Of a stretch of DNA of 64,000 bases, positions 52,111 through 61,499 are shown in pieces (within the stretch, counting starts at the first letter, position 1; each line of letters begins with the position of its first letter). The translations under genes and the position numbers were made by a program. The notes beneath the pieces are model-generated. The model was given only the letters and a program-made list of their open reading frames with translations. It was not told the origin of the DNA and made no database searches. The stretch covers positions 35,583-99,582 of the forward strand of contig NZ_JBGFGP010000090.1 of assembly GCF_041224545.1 (NCBI RefSeq), written 5' to 3'. The DNA comes from Sedimentitalea sp041224545 (GTDB lineage: Bacteria; Pseudomonadota; Alphaproteobacteria; Rhodobacterales; Rhodobacteraceae).

Positions 52111-53282
52111 TGCGGCGGGTGTCGATTTTCGGAGCAACCGGCTCGGTCGGACAGAATACGATTGACCTGCTGCGCCGGGACCCGGGCGCCTATCATGTGG
52201 CTGCGCTGACGGGCGGGCGCAATATCGCGCAGCTCGCACGGGACGCGCGTGCGCTGCGGGCCGACGTTGCGGTGACGGCCTTTCCCGAGTTGATCGACGA
52301 TCTGCGCGCGGCCCTGTCGGGCAGCGATGTGGTGGCCGCCGCCGGGCCGGATGCCCTGGTCGAAGCGGCCTCACGCCCCGCCGATTGGGTGATGTCCGCA
52401 ATCGTCGGGGCCGCCGGGCTGAAACCCGGACTGGCGGCACTGGAGCAGGGGGCGACGCTGGCGCTGGCGAACAAGGAATCGCTGGTTTGCGCCGGCCCTC
52501 TGGTTCTGGAAACCGCGCGCAAGGGGGGTGGGCGACTGCTTCCGGTGGACAGTGAACACTCGGCTGTGTTTCAGGCTTTGATCGGTGAAGACATCGCCAG
52601 CGTCGAACGGGTCATCATCACCGCCAGCGGCGGCGCGTTCCGCGACTGGCCGCTGGAAAAGCTGCCGGAGGCGACGTTGGCGCAGGCATCGAGCCACCCC
52701 AATTGGGACATGGGACAGCGGATCACGATCGACAGCGCGTCAATGTTCAACAAGGCGCTGGAACTCATAGAAACAAAAGAATTTTTTGATGTTTCTCCTG
52801 ACATGATCGAAGTGATCGTGCATCCGGAATCGCTGATCCATGCAATGGTCGGGTTCAATGACGGGGCGTTGATGGCGCATGTGGGTCCGCCAGACATGCG
52901 CCATGCGATCGGCTTTGCATTGCACTGGCCAGAACGGCTGAGCCTGCCGGTGGAGCGCCTTGACCTCGCCAAGGTGGCACGCATGACCTTTCGCGATCCG
53001 GAAGATGCGCGGTATCCGGCCCTGCGCCTCGGGCGCGCGGTGATGCATCGCGGCGGATTGTCCGGTGCGGTCTTCAACGGCGCCAAGGAACGCGCGCTTG
53101 ACGGCTTTCTCGCCGGGCGCATCGGGTTCGTGGACATGGCGGTGATCGTGGAAGACGTGTTGAACCGTTTCGAAGCCAGTCCCGGCCTGATGGATGGCGA
53201 GATGACCCTTGAAAACGTGATGCGCACGGACCATCTCGCGAGGGACTGGGCCGATATCGCAATGCAAGAACGAGCAGGATAA
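52110..53282 (+). CDS. dxr: 1-deoxy-D-xylulose 5-phosphate reductoisomerase
   Basis: 390 aa. The NADPH motif FGATGSVGQNT is at the N-terminus. NKESLV and the active-site PVDSEHSAVFQAL follow, and ASGGAFRDWP covers the flexible loop. It converts DXP to MEP in the isoprenoid pathway that supplies uppS. Start is ATG 52110, sharing one base with the cdsA stop; a GTG at 52107 is possible. It is 4 bp before rseP. Confidence 0.96.
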   Translation: MRRVSIFGATGSVGQNTIDLLRRDPGAYHVAALTGGRNIAQLARDARALRADVAVTAFPELIDDLRAALSGSDVVAAAGPDALVEAASRPADWVMSAIVGAAGLKPGLAALEQGATLALANKESLVCAGPLVLETARKGGGRLLPVDSEHSAVFQALIGEDIASVERVIITASGGAFRDWPLEKLPEATLAQASSHPNWDMGQRITIDSASMFNKALELIETKEFFDVSPDMIEVIVHPESLIHAMVGFNDGALMAHVGPPDMRHAIGFALHWPERLSLPVERLDLAKVARMTFRDPEDARYPALRLGRAVMHRGGLSGAVFNGAKERALDGFLAGRIGFVDMAVIVEDVLNRFEASPGLMDGEMTLENVMRTDHLARDWADIAMQERAG

Positions 53283-53286
53283 CAGT

Positions 53287-54636
53287 TTGGATTTCTTTTC
53301 GTTGATTCCGCAGTTTGGCGGACTGCTATACACTTTGCTCGCGTTCATTGTGGCGTTGTCGGTCATCGTGGCGGTGCATGAATACGGCCATTATATCGTT
53401 GGCCGCTGGTCGGGGATTCATGCCGAGGTGTTTTCGCTCGGCTTCGGTCCGGTGCTTTACAGCCGCGTCGACCGGCGCGGCACCCGTTGGCAGATCGCCG
53501 CGCTGCCCTTTGGCGGGTATGTCAAGTTCCTCGGCGATGCCAATGCCGCTTCGGGCAAGGATGAAGAGGCCATGGCGCAGGCGGGCGGAGACCCGGTTGC
53601 GTTGCGACGGACCATGCATGGGGCACCGCTCTGGGCCCGCGCCGCGACGGTTGCCGCCGGCCCTGCGTTCAACTTTGTCATGTCGATCATCGTGTTCTCG
53701 GCGATTGCCCTGACACGCGGCGTGATCAGCGAACCGCTGACCGTGGGCGAGGTTCAGGAGCTGCCTTCCGGTTTTTACCAGCTGGCGCAAGGTGATGAGA
53801 TCCTCGCCATTTCCGGGGCCTCGGCGCCCTCTTTTGACAATGATGTGGCCTGGTCGGCGTTTACGGCGGACATCCCTGTCGAACCGGTGTTGGAGTACAC
53901 GGTGCAGCGAGGTGATCAGGAACGGGTCGTGCAGGGGCCATACCTGTTTCCGCCCTATGTCTCGCAGGTGGCGCCGCGCAGCGCCGCAATGGATATCGGG
54001 CTTGAATCCGGTGACGTGATAACCGCCATTGATGGCGCGCCGATCTTTGCCTTTGAGCAACTGAAATCCGCGGTTGAGTCCTCGGATGGCCGCGTGCTCC
54101 TTCTCGATGTGTGGCGGCAAGGCGAGACTCTCGAATTTGCCCTTGCTCCGCGCCGCACCGACGAACCGCAGGCGGATGGCGGCTTTGTCACGCATTGGCG
54201 GATCGGAATCGCCGGTGGCATGGCTTTTGTTCCCGCGACCGAGTCCGCAGGTCTGGGGCAAGCCGTTACCGGCGGTGCCGTGCAGACCATGGCGATCATT
54301 TCCAGTTCACTCTCGGGGCTCTGGCACATGGTGACCGGGGCGATCAGCACCTGCAACATGTCCGGCCCGATCGGAATCGCCGAAACCTCCGGCGCGATGG
54401 CGTCGCAGGGCGCGCAGAGTTTCATCTGGTTCATCGCCGTGCTGTCAACGGCGGTCGGCCTGCTGAACCTGTTTCCGATCCCGGCGCTGGATGGAGGGCA
54501 TCTGGTGTTTTACGCCTACGAAGCCATCGCGGGAAAACCGCCCAGCGATGGCGCCTTGCGCATCCTGATGGCGATTGGCCTGGGATTGATCCTCTCGCTG
54601 ATGGTGTTTGCCTTGGGGAATGATATTTTCTGCTAG
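53287..54636 (+). CDS. rseP: RIP metalloprotease, site-2 protease family
   Basis: 449 aa. HEYGH near residue 32 sits in the first TM helix (LLYTLLAFIVALSVIVAVHE). A PDZ-like region lies at about 120-285, and LFPIPALDGGH near 393 supplies the third zinc ligand. It cleaves membrane-embedded anti-sigma factors and signal-peptide remnants. The start is TTG 53287 with AGGA 8 bp upstream; no ATG lies before HEYGH. It sits between dxr and the region before bamA, the common order. Confidence 0.93.
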   Translation: MDFFSLIPQFGGLLYTLLAFIVALSVIVAVHEYGHYIVGRWSGIHAEVFSLGFGPVLYSRVDRRGTRWQIAALPFGGYVKFLGDANAASGKDEEAMAQAGGDPVALRRTMHGAPLWARAATVAAGPAFNFVMSIIVFSAIALTRGVISEPLTVGEVQELPSGFYQLAQGDEILAISGASAPSFDNDVAWSAFTADIPVEPVLEYTVQRGDQERVVQGPYLFPPYVSQVAPRSAAMDIGLESGDVITAIDGAPIFAFEQLKSAVESSDGRVLLLDVWRQGETLEFALAPRRTDEPQADGGFVTHWRIGIAGGMAFVPATESAGLGQAVTGGAVQTMAIISSSLSGLWHMVTGAISTCNMSGPIGIAETSGAMASQGAQSFIWFIAVLSTAVGLLNLFPIPALDGGHLVFYAYEAIAGKPPSDGALRILMAIGLGLILSLMVFALGNDIFC

Positions 54637-54774
54637 GCGTGGGCTGGCCGCTCCGCTTCGGCAGCGTGCGACAGGGCACGCCTGATCTGCCTGCGGCCGG
54701 TGCCGCCCCAGTGTTGCCACATTCTTCCGGTAGTTGTATGCGCGTGCGCCCAAGTCGGCAAAGATCGGGAGAAC

Positions 54775-54906
54775 ATGATCTTGCACGCATTGCAAAAAAC
54801 CTGTCGCGGTCTCAGCCTCATGGTTGAGTTGAACGCGGACCGCCTCTTGTTCCTGTTGGCGATTATCGCCGGACTGATGGCCGGTGCGTTCGTCGTCAGC
54901 CTCTGA
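54775..54906 (+). CDS. Possible 43-aa single-span membrane protein
   Basis: The ATG at 54775 follows GGGAGA and opens a frame MILHALQKTCRGLSLMVELN... ending in the hydrophobic LLFLLAIIAGLMAGAFVVSL, then TGA. The basic N-terminus and one membrane helix fit a small inner-membrane protein. It lies alone between rseP and bamA. An internal ATG (MVELNADR) could be the true start. I cannot tell whether it is conserved; it could also be a chance frame. Confidence 0.45.
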   Translation: MILHALQKTCRGLSLMVELNADRLLFLLAIIAGLMAGAFVVSL

Positions 54907-54931
54907 CCTGCGCCGCCTCTTGAACCTTGCC

Positions 54932-54953
54932 CGATCCGGGTTTGAACGGATCG
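54932..54953. promoter_or_regulatory. Inverted repeat upstream of bamA
   Basis: CGATCCG and CGGATCG form a perfect 7-bp inverted repeat around an 8-bp spacer, 136 bp before the bamA start and 25 bp after the 43-aa frame. No T-run follows, so it may be an operator or a weak terminator. Confidence 0.35.
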
Positions 54954-55089
54954 TCGCCGCATGCGGTTTTGACATCATCCTACAATCCCGATAATCACGG
55001 TTCCAAAGCTGTGATAAACGGGGTTAGGACAGATGGGTTTGGGCTGGGCTGTGGGTATATCTCGTGATCGCGCATGCAGTCGATTCAAT

Positions 55090-57420
55090 ATGTTGTGTCG
55101 GCGGATAATTCCACTTTTCCTTGTTGTTGCAACGGTTTCGCTGCTTTCGACCGGTTTCGCGTCGGCGCAGAGCTATACGTTCAATTCGATCCAGGTCGAG
55201 GGCAACAAGCGGATACCGACGTCGACCATTGCCGCCTACACGGGAATCAAACCTGGTGAAGCGGTCAGCGCGGGTGAGTTGAACGCCGCCTATCAGCGAA
55301 TTGTCGACAGCGGCGTTTTCGAGAGCGTCGACCTGGAACCGCGGGGCCGCACCCTGCAGATCAGCGTCACGGAACGCCCGACGATCAACCGGATCAGTAT
55401 CGAAGGCAACCGACGTCTGAAGGATGAGGATCTCGAAGGGTTCATCGAGTCGAAATCGCGCCAGGTGTTCAACCCGACCATCGCCGAGAACGATGCCTCG
55501 ATCATCGCCGAAGCCTATACGCAGCAGGGCCGCATTGCCGCCGTCGTCACGCCCCGTATCATCCGGCGCAGCGAGAACCGCGTCGATCTGATTTTTGAAG
55601 TCGCCGAGGGCGAAACCATAGAAGTCGAGCGCATCAGCTTTGTTGGCAACAGGGTGTATTCCGATGGGCGTCTGCGCCGTGTCCTGCAAACCAAGCAGGC
55701 GGGCATTTTGCGGGCCTTTGTCCGCTCCGACACGCTGATCGAGGACAGGATCGAATTCGACAAACAGGTTCTGCGCGATTTTTACCTGTCGCGTGGATAT
55801 GTCGATTTCCGGATTCTGGGAACCAACGTGGAGCTGACCAAGGAACGGGATGGCTTTTACCTCGTTCTGAATATTCAGGAAGGCCAGCAATTCAAGTTCG
55901 GGCAGATCACGACCGTCAGCGAAATAAACGGCGTTAGCGCCCAGGACTTTCAGGATGTGCTGAAGATACGTCCGGGTGTCGTGTACTCGCCCACACTGGT
56001 CGAGAATTCGATTGCGCGCATGGAACGTCTCGGCATCAGGCAGGGGGTCGATTTTCTCCGCGTCGAGCCACGGGTCACGCGCAATGACCGGGACCTGACG
56101 CTTGATGTCGAATTCGCGTTGGTCAAGGGTCCGAAAATTTTTGTCGAGCGCATCGACGTCGAGGGCAACACGACGACGCTTGACCGCGTGGTGCGCCAGC
56201 AGTTCCGCATCGTCGAGGGCGATCCGTTCAACCCGCGCGAAATTCGCGAAAGCGCCGAGCGGATCCGCGCACTCGGATTTTTCGCGACGGCAGAGGTGGA
56301 TACGCGGCAGGGATCGAGCCCGTCGCAGGTCATCGTCGACGTGGATGTCGAAGAGCAACCGACCGGGTCGCTCAATCTCGGTGGTTCATACTCGGTCGTC
56401 GATGGCTTTGGCATTGCGATCGGTCTGACCGAAAACAACTTCCTCGGACGTGGTCAGCGGCTGTCATTCAACATTTCGACCGCGCAGGAATCGGACGCCT
56501 ACACGCTGGGATTCTCCGAGCCTTACCTGCTGGGCCGGGATCTCAGGTTCGACATTGAATTGGGTGTTGCGACACGTTCGTCCAGCTTTGCCAGCTATGA
56601 CATCGACCGGGGCTTCTTTTCACCGGCCCTGACCTTCCCGATCAGCGAGAACGGACGCATTCAGACGCGCTACAGCTTTGACGACAGCGAGATGGAAGCA
56701 CGCGGAGAGCCCGCATCCGACTATAGCGGTGAGGTCATTCAACGCGAGATCGCCCAGGGGCGGCGGTCGAGCAGCGTGCTGGGCGTGAGCTATATCTATG
56801 ACAGCCGCCTGACCGGGCTGAACCCGAATGCGGGTGTGCTGTTTCAGGTCGGTGCGGACATTGCAGGGCTTGGCGGTGATAACCAGTATATCAAGTCCTC
56901 GGCCAAGATCATCGCGCAACGGCGTATCCTGAATGAAGAGGTGGTTCTGAGAGCCTCATTCGAGGCGGGCGCGCTCAACTGGCAGTCGGAGACGCCCAGC
57001 CGTTCCATCGACCGCTATATCCTGACACCGTCGATCATCCGCGGGTTTGAACCTGCGGGTATCGGGCCGCGGGACCAGTCCAACGGGTTCGACGATGCCA
57101 TCGGCGGCAATTATTTCGCGGTTGCCCGCTTCGAAGCGGAATTTCCGCTGGGTCTGCCCGAGGAACTGGGCCTGCGTGGCGGTGTTTTCTATGACATCGG
57201 CAACCTCTGGGGCATCGAAAACGTCGATACCGCGGGGGCGACCTGCGGCGGTGCGCCCGGCGTTTGTGGCGCGGATGGGTCCTGGCGCTCGGCAATCGGC
57301 GTATCCTTGCTCTGGACGACCGGGTTCGGACCGCTGCGTTTCAACTTCAGCAAGGCTCTGCAGAAAGAGGTCTTTGACAAGGAGCAGAGCTTTGACCTGA
57401 CCATTCAGGCGCGGTTCTGA
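55090..57420 (+). CDS. bamA: Outer-membrane protein assembly factor BamA
   Basis: 776 aa. A signal peptide (RRIIPLFLVVATVSLLSTGFASA) is followed by five POTRA repeats (about 28-420; the first starts YTFNSIQVEGNKRI, a later one FVERIDVEGNTTT) and a 16-strand barrel. The end reads SFDLTIQARF, with the terminal Phe that BamA-assembled proteins need. It folds and inserts outer-membrane beta-barrels. ATG 55090 begins the signal peptide; the frame is open further upstream without signal character. It is 6 bp before skp. Confidence 0.96.
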   Translation: MLCRRIIPLFLVVATVSLLSTGFASAQSYTFNSIQVEGNKRIPTSTIAAYTGIKPGEAVSAGELNAAYQRIVDSGVFESVDLEPRGRTLQISVTERPTINRISIEGNRRLKDEDLEGFIESKSRQVFNPTIAENDASIIAEAYTQQGRIAAVVTPRIIRRSENRVDLIFEVAEGETIEVERISFVGNRVYSDGRLRRVLQTKQAGILRAFVRSDTLIEDRIEFDKQVLRDFYLSRGYVDFRILGTNVELTKERDGFYLVLNIQEGQQFKFGQITTVSEINGVSAQDFQDVLKIRPGVVYSPTLVENSIARMERLGIRQGVDFLRVEPRVTRNDRDLTLDVEFALVKGPKIFVERIDVEGNTTTLDRVVRQQFRIVEGDPFNPREIRESAERIRALGFFATAEVDTRQGSSPSQVIVDVDVEEQPTGSLNLGGSYSVVDGFGIAIGLTENNFLGRGQRLSFNISTAQESDAYTLGFSEPYLLGRDLRFDIELGVATRSSSFASYDIDRGFFSPALTFPISENGRIQTRYSFDDSEMEARGEPASDYSGEVIQREIAQGRRSSSVLGVSYIYDSRLTGLNPNAGVLFQVGADIAGLGGDNQYIKSSAKIIAQRRILNEEVVLRASFEAGALNWQSETPSRSIDRYILTPSIIRGFEPAGIGPRDQSNGFDDAIGGNYFAVARFEAEFPLGLPEELGLRGGVFYDIGNLWGIENVDTAGATCGGAPGVCGADGSWRSAIGVSLLWTTGFGPLRFNFSKALQKEVFDKEQSFDLTIQARF

Positions 57421-57426
57421 GGGCTT

Positions 57427-58020
57427 ATGAAACGTCATGCGGCGCGTCTTGGGACCGGGCTGATTGCCCTGCTTCGGGTGGTCGCGCTGCTTGTCGCGGT
57501 CCCGATCGGAGCATCGGCGCAGCAGCTCGGATTGCCGGACAGCGTAATCCTGACGATTTCGTCGGAGCGCCTGTTCAACGATTCCGCTTTCGGGCAGCGC
57601 GTGGCGCGCGAGTTCGAGGCCGCGAGCGGCGAACTGGCCAAGGAAAACCGGCGGATCGAGCAGGAACTGACCGAGGAAGAGCAGGAGCTGACCGACCGTC
57701 GCCCCGAGATGGACCCGGCGGCGTTTCGTGAACTGGCGGATGCGTTCGATGCCAAGGTCAAGGAGTTTCGACGCACGCAGGATGCCAAGGCCCGCGCGCT
57801 GGTTCAGAAGAACGAAGAGGAGCAGGTCAAGTTCATCCAGGCGGCACGCCCGATCCTGACCGATCTGATGCGGGAAGCGGGGGCCGGCGTTGTGCTTGAA
57901 CGATCGAGCGTGTTCCTGAGCGTCACCGCGATTGACGTGACCGAAGTGGCGATCAACCGGCTGAACGCCACCATCCAGGATGGCGTGGCGTCGCCTGAGG
58001 AACCTGCCGGTCAGAAATGA
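57427..58020 (+). CDS. skp: Periplasmic chaperone Skp (OmpH family)
   Basis: 197 aa. After a signal peptide (LIALLRVVALLVAVPIGASA) the mature chain is mostly coiled coil (REFEAASGELAKENRRIEQE, LADAFDAKVKEFRRTQDAKA). The family's GAGVVLERSSVFLS stretch lies near the end. Trimeric Skp holds unfolded outer-membrane proteins for BamA. It is 6 bp after bamA. The next real gene is fabZ; the short frame starting at 58017 is not coding. Confidence 0.9.
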   Translation: MKRHAARLGTGLIALLRVVALLVAVPIGASAQQLGLPDSVILTISSERLFNDSAFGQRVAREFEAASGELAKENRRIEQELTEEEQELTDRRPEMDPAAFRELADAFDAKVKEFRRTQDAKARALVQKNEEEQVKFIQAARPILTDLMREAGAGVVLERSSVFLSVTAIDVTEVAINRLNATIQDGVASPEEPAGQK

Positions 58021-58152
58021 TCGGCATGGGCCCGGCTGCGCGCCTCTCGCCCTCTCTTCGCCGGTTTGCCGCTAATTCAACGGCACAACTTGCCCAAGCC
58101 CGAGCGGGTTGCTACTCAGGTCTCCGCAGCCCCAATTTCAGGAACATGCTTG

Positions 58153-58617
58153 ATGACCGACGACTTGAAACGCGCAGACATTCATATGATTCAGCGAATC
58201 CTGCCGCATCGCTATCCATTCCTGCTGGTGGACAAGGTGGAAGAGATTAACGGCACTGCCTCGGCGCGCGGATACAAGAACGTCACCATGAACGAGCCGC
58301 ATTTCCAGGGGCATTTCCCCGGCACGCCGGTGATGCCCGGAGTCACCATCGTCGAGGCGATGGCGCAGACCGCCGGCGTCATGATCGGCGTCGGCGCCGA
58401 TGTGGTCGATCAGGACCTGTTGATCTATTTCATGTCTATCGACAAATGCAAATTCCGCCGCAAGGTGATACCGGGCGATGTTCTGGTCATGGAGCTTGAG
58501 ACATTGCGGGGCAAGCCGGGGGGAAAGGTCTGGAAATTCGGGGGAAGGGCAACGGTTGACGGTGAGCTCGCCGCCGAGGCGGAATTCTCCGCCATGATCG
58601 AATTTCCAAAGGGCTGA
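58153..58617 (+). CDS. fabZ: 3-hydroxyacyl-ACP dehydratase
   Basis: 154 aa, hot-dog fold. ILPHRYPFLLVDKVEEI, then HFQGHFPGTPVMPGVTIVEA with the catalytic His and Glu. It dehydrates 3-hydroxyacyl-ACP in fatty acid elongation and competes with lpxA for the same substrate, so the adjacency makes metabolic sense. Start ATG 58153 has AGGAAC 7 bp upstream; the longer frame is not supported. It is 4 bp before lpxA. Confidence 0.96.
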   Translation: MTDDLKRADIHMIQRILPHRYPFLLVDKVEEINGTASARGYKNVTMNEPHFQGHFPGTPVMPGVTIVEAMAQTAGVMIGVGADVVDQDLLIYFMSIDKCKFRRKVIPGDVLVMELETLRGKPGGKVWKFGGRATVDGELAAEAEFSAMIEFPKG

Positions 58618-58621
58618 TGGC

Positions 58622-59407
58622 ATGGCTCAGGTGCACCCAACGGCGGTGATCGAGGACGGGGCCCGTTTCGGTGAGGATTGCGTCATCGGCCCGCTCTGCA
58701 TCGTCGGCGCGGGCGTGGTTCTTGGCAACCGGGTGGTTCTGAAAAGCCATGTGGTGATCACGGGCAATACCGAGATCGGTGATGATACCGTGATCTTCCC
58801 TTTTGCCGTGATCGGCGAGATTCCGCAGGATCTCAAGTTCAAGGGCGAGGAAAGCCGGCTGATCGTCGGGGCGCGCAACCGCATCCGCGAGCATGTGACG
58901 ATGAACGCCGGCACCGATGGTGGCGGCGGTGTGACACGCATCGGGGATGACGGGCTTTTCATGGCGGGATGCCATATCGCCCATGACGCGCAGGTCGGCA
59001 ATCGGGTCATCGTTGTCAATTCGGCGGCCGTCGCCGGGCATTGTGTGCTCGAGGATGATGTCATCATTGGCGGACTGGCCGGGATCCATCAATGGGTCAG
59101 GATCGGACGCGGTGCGATCATTGGCGCCGTCACGATGGTGACAAACGATGTCATCCCCTATGGTCTGGTTCAGGCGCCGCGCGGCGAATTGCACGGGTTG
59201 AACCTGGTCGGTCTGAAACGGCGTGGCGTCGCGCGATCCGACATCACGGCCCTGCGCGCCGCGTTCCAGATGCTGGCGCAGGGCGAGGGCACCTTCCACG
59301 AGCGCATAGAGCGGCTGGGCAATGAAACCGACAGTCAGCAGGTGCAGGAAATGGTGAATTTCGTTCTGGGTCATACGGATCGATCGTTTCTGGTTCCGGG
59401 GCGCTAG
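58622..59407 (+). CDS. lpxA: UDP-N-acetylglucosamine acyltransferase
   Basis: 261 aa, left-handed parallel beta-helix with hexapeptide repeats from VHPTAVIEDGARFGEDCVIG onward. The catalytic His lies in MAGCHIAHDAQVGNRV, and the C-terminal helical part carries GLKRRGVARSDITALRAAF. It performs the first step of lipid A synthesis. It is 2 bp before lpxI. Confidence 0.96.
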   Translation: MAQVHPTAVIEDGARFGEDCVIGPLCIVGAGVVLGNRVVLKSHVVITGNTEIGDDTVIFPFAVIGEIPQDLKFKGEESRLIVGARNRIREHVTMNAGTDGGGGVTRIGDDGLFMAGCHIAHDAQVGNRVIVVNSAAVAGHCVLEDDVIIGGLAGIHQWVRIGRGAIIGAVTMVTNDVIPYGLVQAPRGELHGLNLVGLKRRGVARSDITALRAAFQMLAQGEGTFHERIERLGNETDSQQVQEMVNFVLGHTDRSFLVPGR

Positions 59408-59409
59408 GC

Positions 59410-60213
59410 ATGGGGCTGGCAATCATCGCGGGGGCGGGTGGCTTGCCGCGCGCTCTGGTGCGGCAGCTTGCGACGCGTCCGATCGTCTGTGCGCTGTCCG
59501 GATTTGAGCCGGACGGGGTGGATGTCGACGAGATATTTCGCCTGGAGACGCTCGGCACGCTTCTCGAAGGGCTCAGGGCCAAGGGTGTCGACGAGATTTG
59601 CCTTGCGGGGTCGATCAGCCGCCCGGTGATCGATCCGACGGCCATCGACGCCGCCACGCGGCCTTTGATCCCGCTGTTGCAGCAGGCGCTGATGCGGGGT
59701 GACGACGGGGCGCTGCGCGCGGTCATGTCGGTATTCGAACAGGCGGGGTTCTCGGTGCGCGCGGCCCACGAGATCGCCCCGGGTCTTTTGCCGCCTGCGG
59801 GGTGCCTCACCCGGAACGAACCGGATGAGGCGGCGCAGGCCGATGCGACCCGGGCCGAAGAGATCGTCGATGCGATGTCGGCGGTGGATGTCGGGCAATG
59901 CTGCGTCGTGCAGGCAGGGCAGGCATTGGCCATCGAAACGGTCTATGGCACCGACTGGATGTTGAGGTGGCTCGCCGCCCGGCCAGAGCACGCCGCGCAA
60001 GGGGGCATCCTGTTCAAGGCGACCAAGCGCGATCAGGACAAGCGCGCGGATATGCCGACCATCGGCGTCGATACGGTCGCATCCGCCATAACGGCCGGGG
60101 TACGGGGCGTGGTCGTGCAGACAGGCGGCGTTCTGGTTCTCGACCAGGATGAGGTGACGCGGGCCTGCGACGACGCGGGCCTGTTCCTCTGGGTGCGGAA
60201 CCGGGGCGGCTGA
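59410..60213 (+). CDS. lpxI: UDP-2,3-diacylglucosamine pyrophosphatase LpxI
   Basis: 267 aa of the DUF1009/LpxI family: LAIIAGAGGLPRALVRQL at the N-terminus, then EICLAGSISRPVIDPTAIDA, QAGQALAIETVYGTDWML and KRDQDKRADMPTIGVDTV near the end. It hydrolyses UDP-diacylglucosamine to lipid X, replacing LpxH, the usual choice in alphaproteobacteria. It lies between lpxA and lpxB; its stop shares a base with the lpxB start. Confidence 0.93.
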   Translation: MGLAIIAGAGGLPRALVRQLATRPIVCALSGFEPDGVDVDEIFRLETLGTLLEGLRAKGVDEICLAGSISRPVIDPTAIDAATRPLIPLLQQALMRGDDGALRAVMSVFEQAGFSVRAAHEIAPGLLPPAGCLTRNEPDEAAQADATRAEEIVDAMSAVDVGQCCVVQAGQALAIETVYGTDWMLRWLAARPEHAAQGGILFKATKRDQDKRADMPTIGVDTVASAITAGVRGVVVQTGGVLVLDQDEVTRACDDAGLFLWVRNRGG

Positions 60214-61364
60214 TGCGGGTCTTTCTGATTGCCGGAGAGCCTTCGGGTGACCGTCTTGGCGGGGCGTTGATGCAGGGCTTGCGCAGCCTTGTGCCAGATG
60301 TCGAGTTTCAGGGCGTCGGCGGCGCGCAAATGCAGGCGCAGGGCCTGCAGAGCCGGTTTCCGATGGACGAGCTCAGCGTCATGGGCATTGCCGAGGTGCT
60401 ACCGAAATACGCGCATCTGAAGCGCCGCATCGCCGAGACTGCGCAGGCGGTGATCTCCGAGCGGCCGGACGTGCTCATCACCATCGACAGCCCGGATTTC
60501 TGTCTGCGCGTGGCCAGGCTGGTCAAGGCGGCTGCACCGATCCGCACCGTGCATTACGTCGCACCGACCGTCTGGGCATGGCGCCCCGGGCGCGCGCAGA
60601 AGATGGCGCAGATGATCGATCAGGTTCTTGCGCTGTTTCCGTTCGAGCCGCCCTATATGGAAGCGGCGGGTATGGACTGTGATTTTGTAGGGCACCCGGT
60701 CGTCGCCGAACCACAGGCCACGCCCGAAGAGATAAGCGCATTTCGCGCGGCCTTTGATCTGGGCGACCAACGGTTCGCGCTTGTGCTGCCGGGGTCGCGC
60801 AAGGGCGAGGTATCGCGTCTGACGCCGGTATTCGGCCGGGCGCTGTCGCGATTGGCGCAATCGCACCCGGATTTGCGGATCGTGGTTCCGGCGGCGGCGC
60901 CGGTGGCTGATCTCGTGCGCGAACGTGTGGCAGACTGGCCGGTAGGCACTGTTGTCATCGACCCGGCGGATTTCGACCCCGAACAAGCGCGTGCGCACAA
61001 GCGGGCCGCGTTCCGGGCGGCGGACGTGGCCCTTGCGGCGTCGGGCACGGTGTCGCTGGAGCTGGCGGCGGCACAGACCCCGATGGTCGTGGCCTATACC
61101 TTCAACTGGCTGAGCTGGCAGATCATCAGCCGCATGGCACTGATCGATACGGTTACGCTGGTGAATCTGGTGAGCGATACCCGGGTTGTCCCGGAATGTC
61201 TTGGCCCCGACTGCGAGCCGGAACAGATCGCGCAAGCGCTGAACACGGTGCTGGCCGACCCCGATGCGCAGCGTCAGGCGATGGAAGTGACCATGCAGCG
61301 GTTGGGTCTGGGAGGCGACGCGCCGGGCTTGCGGGCGGCGCAAGCCGTGCTGGCGCGGCTCTGA
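60213..61364 (+). CDS. lpxB: Lipid-A-disaccharide synthase
   Basis: 383 aa, GT19. IAGEPSGDRLGGALMQGL at the N-terminus, LITIDSPDFCLRVARLVKA, then YVAPTVWAWRPGRAQKMAQM and the nucleotide-binding LPGSRKGEVSRLTPVF. The C-terminal SGTVSLELAAAQTPMVVAY is also typical. It joins lipid X to UDP-diacylglucosamine on the inner membrane. Last gene of the envelope block; convergent with mnmA across 135 bp. Confidence 0.95.
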   Translation: MRVFLIAGEPSGDRLGGALMQGLRSLVPDVEFQGVGGAQMQAQGLQSRFPMDELSVMGIAEVLPKYAHLKRRIAETAQAVISERPDVLITIDSPDFCLRVARLVKAAAPIRTVHYVAPTVWAWRPGRAQKMAQMIDQVLALFPFEPPYMEAAGMDCDFVGHPVVAEPQATPEEISAFRAAFDLGDQRFALVLPGSRKGEVSRLTPVFGRALSRLAQSHPDLRIVVPAAAPVADLVRERVADWPVGTVVIDPADFDPEQARAHKRAAFRAADVALAASGTVSLELAAAQTPMVVAYTFNWLSWQIISRMALIDTVTLVNLVSDTRVVPECLGPDCEPEQIAQALNTVLADPDAQRQAMEVTMQRLGLGGDAPGLRAAQAVLARL

Positions 61365-61499
61365 GGCGGAGACCGACGCTCCGGGCATCACCGACATAGC
61401 CGGAATGGCGGTGCCTCTCACCTTGCGCATCTGCGGCGCGGCGTGCCGTACCGGGTGCCCAACGACAGAGCGGCTTCCCTGCGCGCGTGAATGCCGGGA

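Noticed and set aside
58017..58250. 77-codon frame between skp and fabZ
   Set aside because: Overlaps the fabZ start, has no ribosome site and no recognisable features.
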